A stretch of DNA of 22,488 nt. It comes from an uncultured Chloracidobacterium sp. (GTDB lineage: Bacteria; Acidobacteriota; Blastocatellia; Pyrinomonadales; Pyrinomonadaceae). The notes below the pieces were generated by a model. The model saw only the letters and a list, made by a program, of their open reading frames with translations, searched no databases and had not been told where the DNA came from. The first letter of the stretch is position 1, and each line of letters starts with the position of its first letter. Positions 8,343-16,856 of this stretch are shown piece by piece. Location: the NCBI GenBank assembly GCA_937941715.1, contig CALDGX010000105.1, forward strand, positions 1-22,488, written 5' to 3'. Position numbers and translations under genes: made by a program.

Positions 8343-8996
8343 ATGCAGGCAGTTGCAGAAAGATCCATTTCGATCGCGATCGTCGAGGATATCCGCGATA
8401 TCCGTGACGGATTGACGACGCTTATCAATTTCACCGAGGGCTTTGAATGCACCGGCAGCTATCGATCGATGGAGGACGCCATCCCTAAAATAAAGGGAAA
8501 TGTCCCGGATGTTTTATTGAGTGACATCGGTTTACCCGGAATTGACGGTATTGAGGGCATCAAGATCCTCAAGGAACTATATCCGGAAATGACCGTGCTA
8601 ATGCTGACGGTATATGACGACGACGAACGCATCTTTGACGCGATATGCGCCGGTGCGACCGGTTACTTGCTGAAACGCACGCCGCCCGCAAAATTACTCG
8701 AGAATATTCGCGAGGCCGTATCGGGCGGGGCACCGATGTCGCCGGAAGTTGCGAGCCGCGTAATAAAACTCTTTCGCGAGGTGCGGCCGCCTGAAAAGGT
8801 TGATCACGATCTCACGCCCCACGAAACCCGCCTGCTTAAGCTCTTGGTGGACGGCCATAACTACACCACCGCTGCCGAAGAACTCGGTGTCAGTATCAAC
8901 ACGATCAAATTTCATATGCGGCACATCTACGAAAAGCTGCAGGTACACTCGAAATCAGAGGCTGTTTCAATTGCTCTAAGAAACCGTATCGTCTGA
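8343..8996 (+). CDS. NarL/FixJ-type response regulator
   Basis: This is the likely partner of the upstream kinase. The receiver domain has the acidic pair in IAIVEDIRD, the phospho-accepting D61 in LLSDIGLPGIDG, the T of MLTVYDDDE and the K of LLKRT. A LuxR-type DNA-binding domain follows at about 150-217 (LTPHETRLLKLL...NTIKFHMRHIYEKLQVHSKSEA). The frame is open back to a TTG at 8271 that would overlap the kinase stop by 11 bases. I chose ATG 8343 because it gives a normal 217-residue length and starts just before the first receiver strand; the extra 24 residues match nothing. With this start the gap to the kinase is 61 bases, still consistent with one transcript. HisKA_3 kinases usually pair with NarL-type regulators. 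Confidence 0.93.
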   Translation: MQAVAERSISIAIVEDIRDIRDGLTTLINFTEGFECTGSYRSMEDAIPKIKGNVPDVLLSDIGLPGIDGIEGIKILKELYPEMTVLMLTVYDDDERIFDAICAGATGYLLKRTPPAKLLENIREAVSGGAPMSPEVASRVIKLFREVRPPEKVDHDLTPHETRLLKLLVDGHNYTTAAEELGVSINTIKFHMRHIYEKLQVHSKSEAVSIALRNRIV

Positions 8997-9128
8997 CAGT
9001 CTTGTTCCAAAACACCAACTGAAATTGCGCTACCCGTGTAGGTGGCCTTTTAATTTTGACCTTGACGTATTCTCTATGAAAAATGGCTGAGCATCGACCG
9101 CCCAGCCACGCTTTGTGAGGTGAGAATT

Positions 9129-12100
9129 ATGTTCAAGGAATTAATGAAGGCAATTTTGATCACTGTTTTGCAGACCGCTCTTGCGGTGTTTCCAGTTGTA
9201 CAGAGTGTTCCGGCACAACCGTCGATGAAGATCGATCGGTTGGTTTCGAATGCCGAGGCCGGTCGGCGAAACTCTGCGGTCTTTGAGCAGAACGAAGGAC
9301 AATTCGACCCAAGCGTTCTTTACCTTGCTCGAAATGGGGCTGCATCGATGTTCCTGACATCCTCCGAGGCGGTATTTGTCATGCCAATGGCCGCGAACTC
9401 CGCTAATGAGGATGAGATGGCATCATCCGCATATGCTCTTCGAATGAGATTCACCGATCAGGGCCCAAACGTAACCGCTCGCGGGACCGCGGCTTCCGAA
9501 CAGCGGTCAAACTATTTTGTCGGATCCGATCCTGAGAGTTGGCATGTTGACGTTCCGAGTTTCAGCACCGTCGAACTTGGAAATATTGCCGACGGTATCT
9601 CAATGTTATGGCATGGCCTTGAAGACCGGGCAACGCGATACGACCTTGTCGTTGATCCGGGGGCTGATCCGGGCCGGATCGCGCTGACATTTGATGGTGC
9701 CGACTCGATCGAACTTGAACAAAACGGCGACATCATCATCACGACGCCCGCCGGGACCATCAGACAGGCCAGGCCGTTCGCCTTTCAGGAAGGTCCGGAA
9801 GATCGGAAAACCGAGGTGGCGTCCGGCTTTCGGGTCGAGGGGAACTCGGTCAAATTTGATGTAGGCGAATACGACACAACGCGGCCGCTCATAATTGATC
9901 CGACCGTCACGCTTAATAATCTCGCATTTTCAACTTTTCTTGGGTCATTTGGCGAAGACGCCGCAAATGATAACGCGGTCGATGCAATGGGCAACATCTA
10001 TATCACGGGCCGGTCGACGTCAGTGGCGTTTCCCACGACGGCCGGCACGTTCGACACTTCCTCTAACGGAGCCGAAGACGTGTTTGTGACAAAAATGAAC
10101 CCATCGGGTACCGGTATCGTCTTTTCGACATTTTTGGGGGGTAACTTTTACGACGAAGGCCGCGGAATTGCTGTTGATTCCAGCGGTAATATATTTGTGA
10201 CAGGAACGGCCAGCAACTTTTTTCCGACCACTGCCGGGACGTTCGACACCACGTTCAGCGGCGGCGCCGATGTGTTTGTGACCAAGTTGAACTCGACCGG
10301 CTCGGCTTTATTGTACTCCACCTATATTGGCGAGTCCGCTATCGATTTCGCCAATGACATCGCTATCGACGCCGCCGGCAATGCCTATGTTGTGGTGCGA
10401 ACGTCGGACACCGTGGTCGATTACCCGACCACGCCCGGCGCGTTCGACACCACATTCAACGGAGTAGATGACGTGGCGGTCACTAAACTCAATCCTACTG
10501 GCTCCGCTCTTGTTTACTCGACGTTTTTGGGAGGCAGCGGCATCGATAACGGGACTGCGATAGCCGTGAACGCTGCCGGCGAGGCATATGTTGCCGGTGC
10601 GACGACCGACGACGTGACTGATATGCAAACCACTGCCGGTGCGTATGATACGACCCATAACGGCATAACGGACTATTTTGTTACGCGATTTTCGGCCGAT
10701 GGGTCATCGCTTGTCTATTCAACATTTATCGGCGGCCCCGGTATCGACAATGCCGTCGGTCTGGCGATAGACGGAGCGGGCAGTGCTTATGTCGTTGGTT
10801 CGGCGTCGGTCGGTTTTCCGGTTACCGCCGGTGTCGTCGACACCTCGGCGCTCGGCAGCAGTGAGATCGGTGCCTCAAAGATCAGTCCCGACGGGGCGAC
10901 ACTTCAATATTCGACATTTATTGGAGGCAATCAGGGCGAGGGCGCGAATTCCGTTGCCGTCGATCAGGCTGGAAATGCCTACATCACGGGACAAAACTTT
11001 GGCGGGGACTTTCCGGTAACATCCGGCGCCTACGATACGACATTCAACGGCTCGAATGACGTGATTGTCACGGTGCTTAACCCGGCCGCAACGGGTTATC
11101 TTTTTTCGACATATTTAGGAGGCGGAGGTAATGACACCGCCTACGACATTGCGCTTGACCCATCGGGCAATGTCTATGTCACCGGTTCGACGACCAATAA
11201 CGCGACGCCGCTTCCGACAACGCCGGAGGCCCTTCAGACATTTCATGGAGGCGGAACTGATGCTTTTGTCGCGAAGTTCGGGGATTTTTCGATCGCCGGG
11301 CGTGTTATCGACGCCAGCGGGGCACCGCTCGCAAATGTGATGGTCGCCCTCAGCGGACAGGTCGCCGCTAATGTCCTGACCGGTGCAGACGGCCGTTTCG
11401 GCTTTACCAACACCGTGCCGGGCGAACCACATTCTGTCACCGCGACGCGAACGGGATACTCGATGAACCCGTCGGTTTTCAACATCACGTCGCTGGCAAA
11501 CAATCGGGAACTTGTTTTCGTGGGTACCGTCGGGTCACCGTCCGGCGGTGCGGGCGGAACGCTATTGTTCCAAAACCTCACATACAACCGAAGTGAAAAT
11601 GGCAATTCCCTTTCCGTTACGGTTAGCCGAACGGGAATAATTTCCTCGGCAAGCCCGGTTACGGTCGACTACTCGACGGCCGACGGTTCAGCCCGCTCAG
11701 GGTCCGACTTTCAGGCAACTGCGGGCACATTGACATTCGGACCGTTTGAAACCGCCAAGACGATCACCGTGCCGCTGGTCAACGATAACGTCCTCGAACC
11801 GCGTGAGACATTCTCGATAACGATCAGCAATGCGACAAATAATGCCGATATCGAACCGGGACGGGACTCAGCGGCCATATCGCTCCTCGACGACGACATC
11901 GGAAACGGCAGCCTTCTGATCAGCGAATTTCGCGAACGCGGAAGGCTCGGGGCAAATGACGAATACGTCAAGTTATTTAATCCCAATGATTTTGACATTA
12001 CAATCAACACCGCAGACGGCTCGGCCGGCTTCGCGGTTGTCCGTACCTCTGGCACTGCGGTTTCACCGATATTGACCATTCCCAATTTGGTAACTATCAG

Positions 12101-12965
12101 GGCTCGGGGACATTATTTGCTCACCAACAACAACCCGGCCGGCGGATTTAGCCTGATTGATTTTCCGACCGGCATCGGAACCCTGACCACCGTTGGCGAC
12201 CAGACGTTTTCCGCTGACATTCCGGATAATTCAGGGATAGCAATTTTGAAGACGGCTGACCAGCTTGGTTTTACTCCGCCAAATGTCGTCGATGCAGTCG
12301 GATTTGGCAATTCGCAGTGGACCGAAGGCCGCGGATTGACGCCGGTAAATGCCGGGAATTACGAATCGTGCTTTGTTCGGCGCATCGGGCAGGGTGTTAT
12401 TCAGGACAGCGGCGACAATTTGAGCGATTTCCAACTACTGGACAATCGCTCCAGGTCCTTTACCGCGCAGGATGCCACCAAGGTCTATTCGACTCTCGGA
12501 GTACCCGCTCCCGAGACCTCCGAGAGCCTGCGTCTGATGAAGCAGAACGAGGTGGCGATCACGGAGGCCGGGACCGAATCGTTCGATCCGGTTCCGATCC
12601 CAAATGGGATCGCCGGCGCGTTGACGATCTATCGACGGATAACGAATCTGACCGACATACCGCTTACCGCATTACGGTTGCGGGCTATCGAATTCCCGAC
12701 GCCCGGGAGCTCGAGTCAGCGGCGGACATCATCCCGTCCGGACTTTCGGCTTATTAGTTCAAGCGATGCTGGCGAAATTCTCGGGCTGACGCTCGAGGGG
12801 GAACGTCTGCAGCCAAATGGCGGCGGACTCAACAGCATTTTGACGGTCCATTCGGTCAGCGCCAATTCGCCCCTACTCCCGGGCGAAAGCGTTATTGTCG
12901 CTGTCAAATTTGGAGTAATGAGATGGGGCCGGCACCCGTTTGTCGCTGCGGTCGAGGCCGATTAG
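9129..12965 (+). CDS. large secreted surface protein: SBBP repeats, Calx-beta, lamin-tail domain
   Basis: This 1278-residue exported protein has a signal peptide ending near SVPAQP (residue 30). An N-terminal DUF7948-like domain (FEQNEGQFDPSVLYLARNG, about 42-260) leads to seven SBBP beta-propeller repeats of 64-67 residues (268-718). A carboxypeptidase-regulatory-like fold follows (about 720-800: IAGRVIDASGAPLANVMV). Next comes a Calx-beta domain (about 813-924, PVTVDYSTADGSA...GSDF, LEPRETFSITI). A lamin-tail-like domain (about 927-1067: LLISEFRERG...NDEYVKLFNP) and an unassigned C-terminal domain complete it. All are extracellular beta-rich adhesion or scaffold modules; no catalytic motif was seen. 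The frame is open from GTG 9120, but ATG 9129 is preferred because GAGGTGAG lies at the right distance upstream. Its position after the sensor-regulator pair makes it a possible target, which is unproven. Confidence 0.88.
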   Translation: MFKELMKAILITVLQTALAVFPVVQSVPAQPSMKIDRLVSNAEAGRRNSAVFEQNEGQFDPSVLYLARNGAASMFLTSSEAVFVMPMAANSANEDEMASSAYALRMRFTDQGPNVTARGTAASEQRSNYFVGSDPESWHVDVPSFSTVELGNIADGISMLWHGLEDRATRYDLVVDPGADPGRIALTFDGADSIELEQNGDIIITTPAGTIRQARPFAFQEGPEDRKTEVASGFRVEGNSVKFDVGEYDTTRPLIIDPTVTLNNLAFSTFLGSFGEDAANDNAVDAMGNIYITGRSTSVAFPTTAGTFDTSSNGAEDVFVTKMNPSGTGIVFSTFLGGNFYDEGRGIAVDSSGNIFVTGTASNFFPTTAGTFDTTFSGGADVFVTKLNSTGSALLYSTYIGESAIDFANDIAIDAAGNAYVVVRTSDTVVDYPTTPGAFDTTFNGVDDVAVTKLNPTGSALVYSTFLGGSGIDNGTAIAVNAAGEAYVAGATTDDVTDMQTTAGAYDTTHNGITDYFVTRFSADGSSLVYSTFIGGPGIDNAVGLAIDGAGSAYVVGSASVGFPVTAGVVDTSALGSSEIGASKISPDGATLQYSTFIGGNQGEGANSVAVDQAGNAYITGQNFGGDFPVTSGAYDTTFNGSNDVIVTVLNPAATGYLFSTYLGGGGNDTAYDIALDPSGNVYVTGSTTNNATPLPTTPEALQTFHGGGTDAFVAKFGDFSIAGRVIDASGAPLANVMVALSGQVAANVLTGADGRFGFTNTVPGEPHSVTATRTGYSMNPSVFNITSLANNRELVFVGTVGSPSGGAGGTLLFQNLTYNRSENGNSLSVTVSRTGIISSASPVTVDYSTADGSARSGSDFQATAGTLTFGPFETAKTITVPLVNDNVLEPRETFSITISNATNNADIEPGRDSAAISLLDDDIGNGSLLISEFRERGRLGANDEYVKLFNPNDFDITINTADGSAGFAVVRTSGTAVSPILTIPNLVTIRARGHYLLTNNNPAGGFSLIDFPTGIGTLTTVGDQTFSADIPDNSGIAILKTADQLGFTPPNVVDAVGFGNSQWTEGRGLTPVNAGNYESCFVRRIGQGVIQDSGDNLSDFQLLDNRSRSFTAQDATKVYSTLGVPAPETSESLRLMKQNEVAITEAGTESFDPVPIPNGIAGALTIYRRITNLTDIPLTALRLRAIEFPTPGSSSQRRTSSRPDFRLISSSDAGEILGLTLEGERLQPNGGGLNSILTVHSVSANSPLLPGESVIVAVKFGVMRWGRHPFVAAVEAD
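9930..11282 (+). repeat. seven in-frame SBBP beta-propeller repeats
   Basis: Within the surface protein the motif S-T-[F/Y]-[L/I]-G recurs at residues 268, 333, 397, 464, 531, 595 and 660 (counted from ATG 9129), a spacing of 64-67. Each unit then shows D-x-x-G-N-x-Y-[V/I]-x-G, a P-T-T-x-G-x-[F/Y]-D-T segment and D-[V/A]-x-V-[T/A]-K-[L/M/F]. The units have diverged at the DNA level, so this is an old expansion and not a recent slippage array. Confidence 0.85.
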
Positions 12966-13007
12966 GATATAGATCGAAATAACGAAGTAAACTTAAGGAG
13001 AGACCAA

Positions 13008-13520
13008 ATGTCAGCATTGGAACCAATAGCGGGGATCGACCTCGCACGATATGCCGAGCTTTGTGCCAAGATGGCCAACTGCGGCGGCGATTTGGAAATA
13101 TGTGCACAGATCGCGGCCGAAAACGGCGTGGACCGAGCAACCTGGGAGGCGGCAATGAACGGTTGGAATGCTCGAATGTACGATCCGAAATACGCAGCGG
13201 AGGTCGCCCTCGCCTACATGCCGCTCTACCAGGAGGCACTCGCAAAGTTCGGCGGCCCGCCGGCGACCGCGACGATGGACGAATACCTGGAGATGCTCGC
13301 CATGATCAACACCGACCTTCGCGGCGACATCAAACGCCCCGTTCCATTCGAACCGATGTATGAGCGATTCGGCATCGACGCCCCAAAATGGAGTCAGATA
13401 TCCACAGCTTGGGTCGAGAAGCTCGGAAAGGATCCGCAGCTAGGCAAGGAATTCGGTGACCGGTTCGTCGCCCGCATCAAAGAACTGGACGACGCATACC
13501 TGCGTCAAGGCGGAGCTTGA
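13008..13520 (+). CDS. DUF6620-like protein of unknown function
   Basis: This 170-residue soluble protein has no signal peptide or membrane helix. It is mainly helical and begins with a motif EPIAGIDLARYAELCAKMA, followed by CGGD-x-E-x-C and GVDRATWEAAMNGWNARM. I recall this pattern from the DUF6620 family, but that assignment is from memory and not searched. A second half (about 118-165) resembles a partial repeat of the first: G-[V/I]-D-x-x-x-W-x-x-x. An excellent ribosome-binding site, AAGGAGAG, lies 7 bases before ATG 13008. The gene follows the surface protein after 42 bases and converges on cca with only 7 bases between stops. Confidence 0.75.
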   Translation: MSALEPIAGIDLARYAELCAKMANCGGDLEICAQIAAENGVDRATWEAAMNGWNARMYDPKYAAEVALAYMPLYQEALAKFGGPPATATMDEYLEMLAMINTDLRGDIKRPVPFEPMYERFGIDAPKWSQISTAWVEKLGKDPQLGKEFGDRFVARIKELDDAYLRQGGA

Positions 13521-13527
13521 TCCCGAT

Positions 13528-14916
13528 TTACCCGCCGATCATCGACCTTGCGCGCTCGACGGCCTGATCCAGAGTGGTCACAACGCCGTCGAGCTGCAGT
13601 TGATATACCTTGTCGAGTATCTCGCGGAATCGCGGCGACGGCGTCATCCCAAGCCCGATCAGGTGGCGGCCCATTAATATCGGATCCGGAGCTTTCCTTT
13701 CAATGTCGAGCGCCTTTACCTTTTCGATGAACCACTCCTGAGCGGCCGAGTCAAACCACTTTTCCTTTGGCAGCCATTCAGGATTGCGGCCAAGGCTGTC
13801 GGCTTTGGCAACACGATAGAGCAAGTCGGGCTCGACCTTTCGCGCAAGCCGTCGAAATGCTCCGTCACCTACCGGATTTTTCGATTTATAATATTCGCCG
13901 GGCTTCAGGTGATAACGGACGAGTTGTACGATCTGATCCCGCACGTCGAAACCATCGAGAGTATGTACACCGAGACGATCGAGGAATGTCAGCGTAGGCT
14001 CGACCCCTGCTTCGTCGTGGCCGCGTGACCGCGTCCGGCCGTCGATGAACTCGGTGGTCGGCGGTTTGCCGAGGTCGTGGCACAACGCTCCCAGCATTAC
14101 GGCGACCTGACGCGGACGGTCGAGCCCGTCGATAAGCTTTCGGGCCTCGTCGACAACCATCATCGTGTGTACATCGACGTCGCCTTCGGGATGCCAGTCA
14201 GGCTCCTGCGGCACGCCGACCAGCGACTCGAGCTCCGGAAAAAGCTGCCGAACGACTCCGAGATCGTAAAGCAATCGGATTCCGATTGACGGCCGGGCCG
14301 CGCGCAGGAGCAGCTTCTCTAGTTCGCCCCATATCCGCTCTTTCGGCAGATCCGTGACGTCGATACTTTTGCAGACCTCGGCGGTCTCGGCGTCGAGTTT
14401 GAACTCGAATCTTGCCGCAAACTGAGCGGCTCGCAAAACGCGCAGCGAATCCTCGCCAAACGTCTCACGTGAGACCATTTTCAGCAAACCGCGGCCGATG
14501 TCGCCGCTGCCGTCGAAAGGATCGACGATCTCGCCCGTTATCGCGTCCTTTAATATCGCGTTTATCGTAAAATCACGCCGCGAACACGCCTCATGAAACG
14601 ACATCTCAGGGTCGCCCTCAACGACGAAACCACGATGGCCATCTGATACTTTACGTTCACGCCTAGGTATCGAAACATCCAGATCGTCCCCGATCTTATA
14701 GACGGCAAACGCCTCGCCGACAACATTTACCAAGCCAAAAGTGTCGATTATCTCCCGCAATTTCAATGGCTTAACGCCATACACCTCAACATCCCAATCC
14801 TTAGGCCGGATGCCCATTATCTCGTCGCGCACGCAACCGCCGACGAGCATTGCCCTGCCGCCGTTCGATCGGACAGATTCAGCCAATTTCGCTACTTTTT
14901 CTGGGATTTCGCTCAT
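13528..14916 (-). CDS. cca: CCA tRNA nucleotidyltransferase with HD domain
   Basis: This 462-residue class II nucleotidyltransferase is expected to add or repair the 3'-CCA of tRNAs. The head domain has GGCVRD at 26-31 and catalytic carboxylates D40/D42 in KDWDVEVYG. The RRDFTINAI motif and an FGEDSLRVLRAAQFAARFEF segment, shared by bacterial CCA and poly(A) polymerases, follow. ERIWGELEKLL belongs to the neck. A metal-dependent HD phosphohydrolase domain follows, with H280-D281 in GALCHDLGKPPTT, as in the E. coli-type enzyme (about 412 residues; this one is somewhat longer). Poly(A) polymerase activity cannot be ruled out from sequence alone. The gene lies 54 bases after kdpD on the same strand and may be partly read from the kdp transcript. 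No strong ribosome-binding site was seen before ATG 14916. Confidence 0.9.
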   Translation of the reverse strand: MSEIPEKVAKLAESVRSNGGRAMLVGGCVRDEIMGIRPKDWDVEVYGVKPLKLREIIDTFGLVNVVGEAFAVYKIGDDLDVSIPRRERKVSDGHRGFVVEGDPEMSFHEACSRRDFTINAILKDAITGEIVDPFDGSGDIGRGLLKMVSRETFGEDSLRVLRAAQFAARFEFKLDAETAEVCKSIDVTDLPKERIWGELEKLLLRAARPSIGIRLLYDLGVVRQLFPELESLVGVPQEPDWHPEGDVDVHTMMVVDEARKLIDGLDRPRQVAVMLGALCHDLGKPPTTEFIDGRTRSRGHDEAGVEPTLTFLDRLGVHTLDGFDVRDQIVQLVRYHLKPGEYYKSKNPVGDGAFRRLARKVEPDLLYRVAKADSLGRNPEWLPKEKWFDSAAQEWFIEKVKALDIERKAPDPILMGRHLIGLGMTPSPRFREILDKVYQLQLDGVVTTLDQAVERARSMIGG

Positions 14917-14970
14917 CGGAAAGAAAATCCATTGTGCAACAGATCCGATGGCGAATCAAAAGGCGTCCGA

Positions 14971-16152
14971 TCACCCCTCGTCGGATTTGTTAATCGGGAT
15001 CACGTGAACCGACGCATCGCGAACCTCCGCGAGAAACCGGTTGATCACAGAACCGCGCCAAAAAATGTCCCAGCGTGTGCGGGCCGACTGGCCAAAGATG
15101 ACATGCGTAATGCCATTATGGCGGGCGTAGCCAAGCAAGGCGTCGGCCACATTCCGTGCCTTGAGGCAAACAACCTTAGCACCGAGCGTTTCCGCGAACT
15201 TTATGTTTTCCTGCAATGCGGCGTAGGTTTCCGGCGCGATGCGGCCCGGCTCTTCGTCGGGCGTCTCGACATAAACGGCCGCCCAATCTTCCGTCGCAAG
15301 CCTTCCGGCGATTCGAGCACCGGCGCGTAGGATCTTTTTTGCACTTCCTCGCGAAGCCATACACACCATGACCTTTTCGGGTATCACGGCATGATCCAAT
15401 CCTTCGCGTTCGCGATATTCGGTGTCCTGTATCGATTGCTGCTGGGCGACATGGCGGAGAGCGAGTTCCCGTAAAGTCGCGAGATTTCCCTTGCGGAAGA
15501 AATTATTCAGTGCTTGTTCGATCTTCTCGACCGAGTAGATCTTTCCCTGACGCAATCGCGTCCGCAAGGTGTCGATCGAGATATCGACGTCGATCACTTC
15601 ATCTGCATTCTTAAAAAAGCAGTCCGGCACCGTCTCCCGCACCTGAACGCCCGTTGTCGATGTAACAACGTCGTTAAGCGATTCGATATGCTGGATATTG
15701 ACCGCCGTTATGACCGAAATGCCGTGTTCGAGCAGTTCGATCACATCCTGATAACGCTTTTCGTTCTTGGCGCCTTCGATGTTAGTGTGTGCGAGTTCGT
15801 CGACAATCGCCACGGCCGGCTTCCGAGCGATCACGGCGTCGAGATCCATTTCATCGAAAGTGTTTCCGCGATACTCGATCCGCTTCGGCGGAATGATCTC
15901 AAGATCTTTTATCTGTTCTTCCGTTTCTACGCGTCCATGAGTCTCGACCACCGCAACAACGACGTCGATTCCCTGCTCTTTCAGCTGATGCGCGTCTGCG
16001 AGCATTCTGTACGTCTTACCGACACCGGCCGCCGCACCGATATAAACACGCAGCTTTGCCCGCTCGCTCTCTTGAAGCATCTCAAGCAATGATTCCGGCG
16101 ACGGCCGGCCATCGCGGTTCGGCATTTCAGTTATTTCTGTATCAACAAACAC
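14971..16152 (-). CDS. kdpD: truncated KdpD: sensor and Usp domains only, no kinase
   Basis: This 393-residue protein covers only the N-terminal half of full-length KdpD (about 890 residues in E. coli). The KdpD family domain (about 32-240) includes a Walker A GAAAGVGKT (39-47), a Walker B-like VAIVDELAHTN and NIQHIESLNDVV. A Usp-like domain follows (about 255-385: VMVCMASRGSAKK...AAVYVET...HVIFGQSARTRWDIFWRGSVINRF). The transmembrane helices, GAF region and histidine kinase are absent, and no remnant lies downstream: the 54-base gap leads straight into cca. Similar short KdpD proteins are known from Anabaena. The start is uncertain: GTG 16152 gives this length, ATG 16125 is nine codons in; neither has a good ribosome-binding site. 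No kdpE is in the window, so regulation must involve other proteins. Confidence 0.9.
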   Translation of the reverse strand: MFVDTEITEMPNRDGRPSPESLLEMLQESERAKLRVYIGAAAGVGKTYRMLADAHQLKEQGIDVVVAVVETHGRVETEEQIKDLEIIPPKRIEYRGNTFDEMDLDAVIARKPAVAIVDELAHTNIEGAKNEKRYQDVIELLEHGISVITAVNIQHIESLNDVVTSTTGVQVRETVPDCFFKNADEVIDVDISIDTLRTRLRQGKIYSVEKIEQALNNFFRKGNLATLRELALRHVAQQQSIQDTEYREREGLDHAVIPEKVMVCMASRGSAKKILRAGARIAGRLATEDWAAVYVETPDEEPGRIAPETYAALQENIKFAETLGAKVVCLKARNVADALLGYARHNGITHVIFGQSARTRWDIFWRGSVINRFLAEVRDASVHVIPINKSDEG

Positions 16153-16179
16153 TTTTAGATCATTTTACAGCAGGTAAAC

Positions 16180-16225
16180 GCAGATCGACTCAGATTCATT
16201 TTTCATCCTATCTGATTTCATCTGC
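16180..16225. repeat. inverted repeat of CAGAT units in the kdpC-kdpD gap
   Basis: GCAGATCGACTCAGAT (16180-16195) and ATCTGATTTCATCTGC (16210-16225) are imperfect inverted copies (13 of 16 positions), separated by a T-rich 14-base loop. Each arm holds two CAGAT units 10 bases apart. Further TTCATC pieces flank it (16201-16232). It fills most of the 99-base gap. The look is that of a dispersed non-coding repeat and not of a terminator, since no clean T-run follows on the minus strand. Confidence 0.6.
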
Positions 16226-16251
16226 TTCATCCAGCGTCAAATTCTTCCTCC

Positions 16252-16815
16252 TCAAAACTCCTTACGATCAAGAGCAAGATTCAACAAAAGCACATTTACA
16301 CGGGCCTCACCAAAGAATCCGAACTCGCGTCCCTGGGTATATTTTTTCACCAGATCACCGACCTGTGTCGGCGTCATTCCGCGTTCCTTTGCGACACGCG
16401 GGATCTGAAACTCGGCCGCTGCGGGTGAAATATGCGGATCCAGGCCCGAAGCGCTGGTCGTGACAAGGTCGGCCGGAACCCTAGCGTCCGGGTTTTCTTC
16501 GAGCAGCGTCTTTGTGTCTTCACCGATACGGTCGATCAGCTTTTGGCTCGTCGGCCCGAGGTTCGAGCCGCTTGACGCTCCGGCGTCATAGCCGTTACCG
16601 GCTGCCGACGGACGCGAATGAAAGTAGTTTGCTGAAGTAAAGGTCTGGCCGATCAATTCCGAGCCGACGACCTTGCCGTCCTTTTCGATCAGCGACCCGT
16701 TCGCCTGATGCGGGAACAATGCCTGCCCAACGCCCCAAACCGCGAGCGGATACAGGATGCCGAGCGAAACGGTAAAAACTAAGATCATTAGTACTGATGT
16801 AATTAGGTCTTTCAT
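16252..16815 (-). CDS. kdpC: potassium-transporting ATPase subunit KdpC
   Basis: KdpC is the single-span subunit of the KdpFABC K+ pump that stabilises the complex and supports ATP use by KdpB. It has 187 residues (E. coli 190). One membrane helix lies at about 6-28 (SVLMILVFTVSLGILYPLAVWG), followed by a periplasmic domain. Conserved segments are GQALFPHQANGSL, GSELIGQTF, YFHSRPSA, GYDAGASSGSNLGP, VPADLVTTSASGLDPHISPAAA and the C-terminal VNVLLLNLAL. The start is ATG 16815. It follows kdpB after 41 bases. Confidence 0.96.
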   Translation of the reverse strand: MKDLITSVLMILVFTVSLGILYPLAVWGVGQALFPHQANGSLIEKDGKVVGSELIGQTFTSANYFHSRPSAAGNGYDAGASSGSNLGPTSQKLIDRIGEDTKTLLEENPDARVPADLVTTSASGLDPHISPAAAEFQIPRVAKERGMTPTQVGDLVKKYTQGREFGFFGEARVNVLLLNLALDRKEF

Positions 16816-16828
16816 ATTTTTGTTTTGG

Positions 16829-16848
16829 GTCCCGCCCGCAGGCGGGAC
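16829..16848. repeat. perfect GC-rich hairpin in the kdpB-kdpC gap
   Basis: GTCCCGCC (16829-16836) and GGCGGGAC (16841-16848) form a perfect 8-bp stem with a CGCA loop. It fills half of the 41-base gap between two genes of one operon. No T-run follows it on the minus strand (TTTTGTTTTT? no: the bases after it are ccaaaacaaaaat), so it is unlikely to be a full terminator. RNA stabilisation or a mobile repeat unit are possible. Confidence 0.6.
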
Positions 16849-16856
16849 TCTGAACG

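Noticed and set aside
9020..9075. Possible terminator and promoter between the response regulator and the surface protein
   Set aside because: The pairing around CTACCCGTGTAGGTGG is imperfect, and the two TTGAC sequences have no -10 at proper spacing.
9930..11282. Recent DNA tandem repeat array in the surface protein
   Set aside because: The seven units are similar as protein but diverged in DNA, so they are an old domain repeat.
14943..14990. Possible terminator between kdpD and cca (TCCGA/TCGGA pairs)
   Set aside because: The stem is only about five base pairs with a long loop, and the short TTTT lies several bases away; too weak to call.
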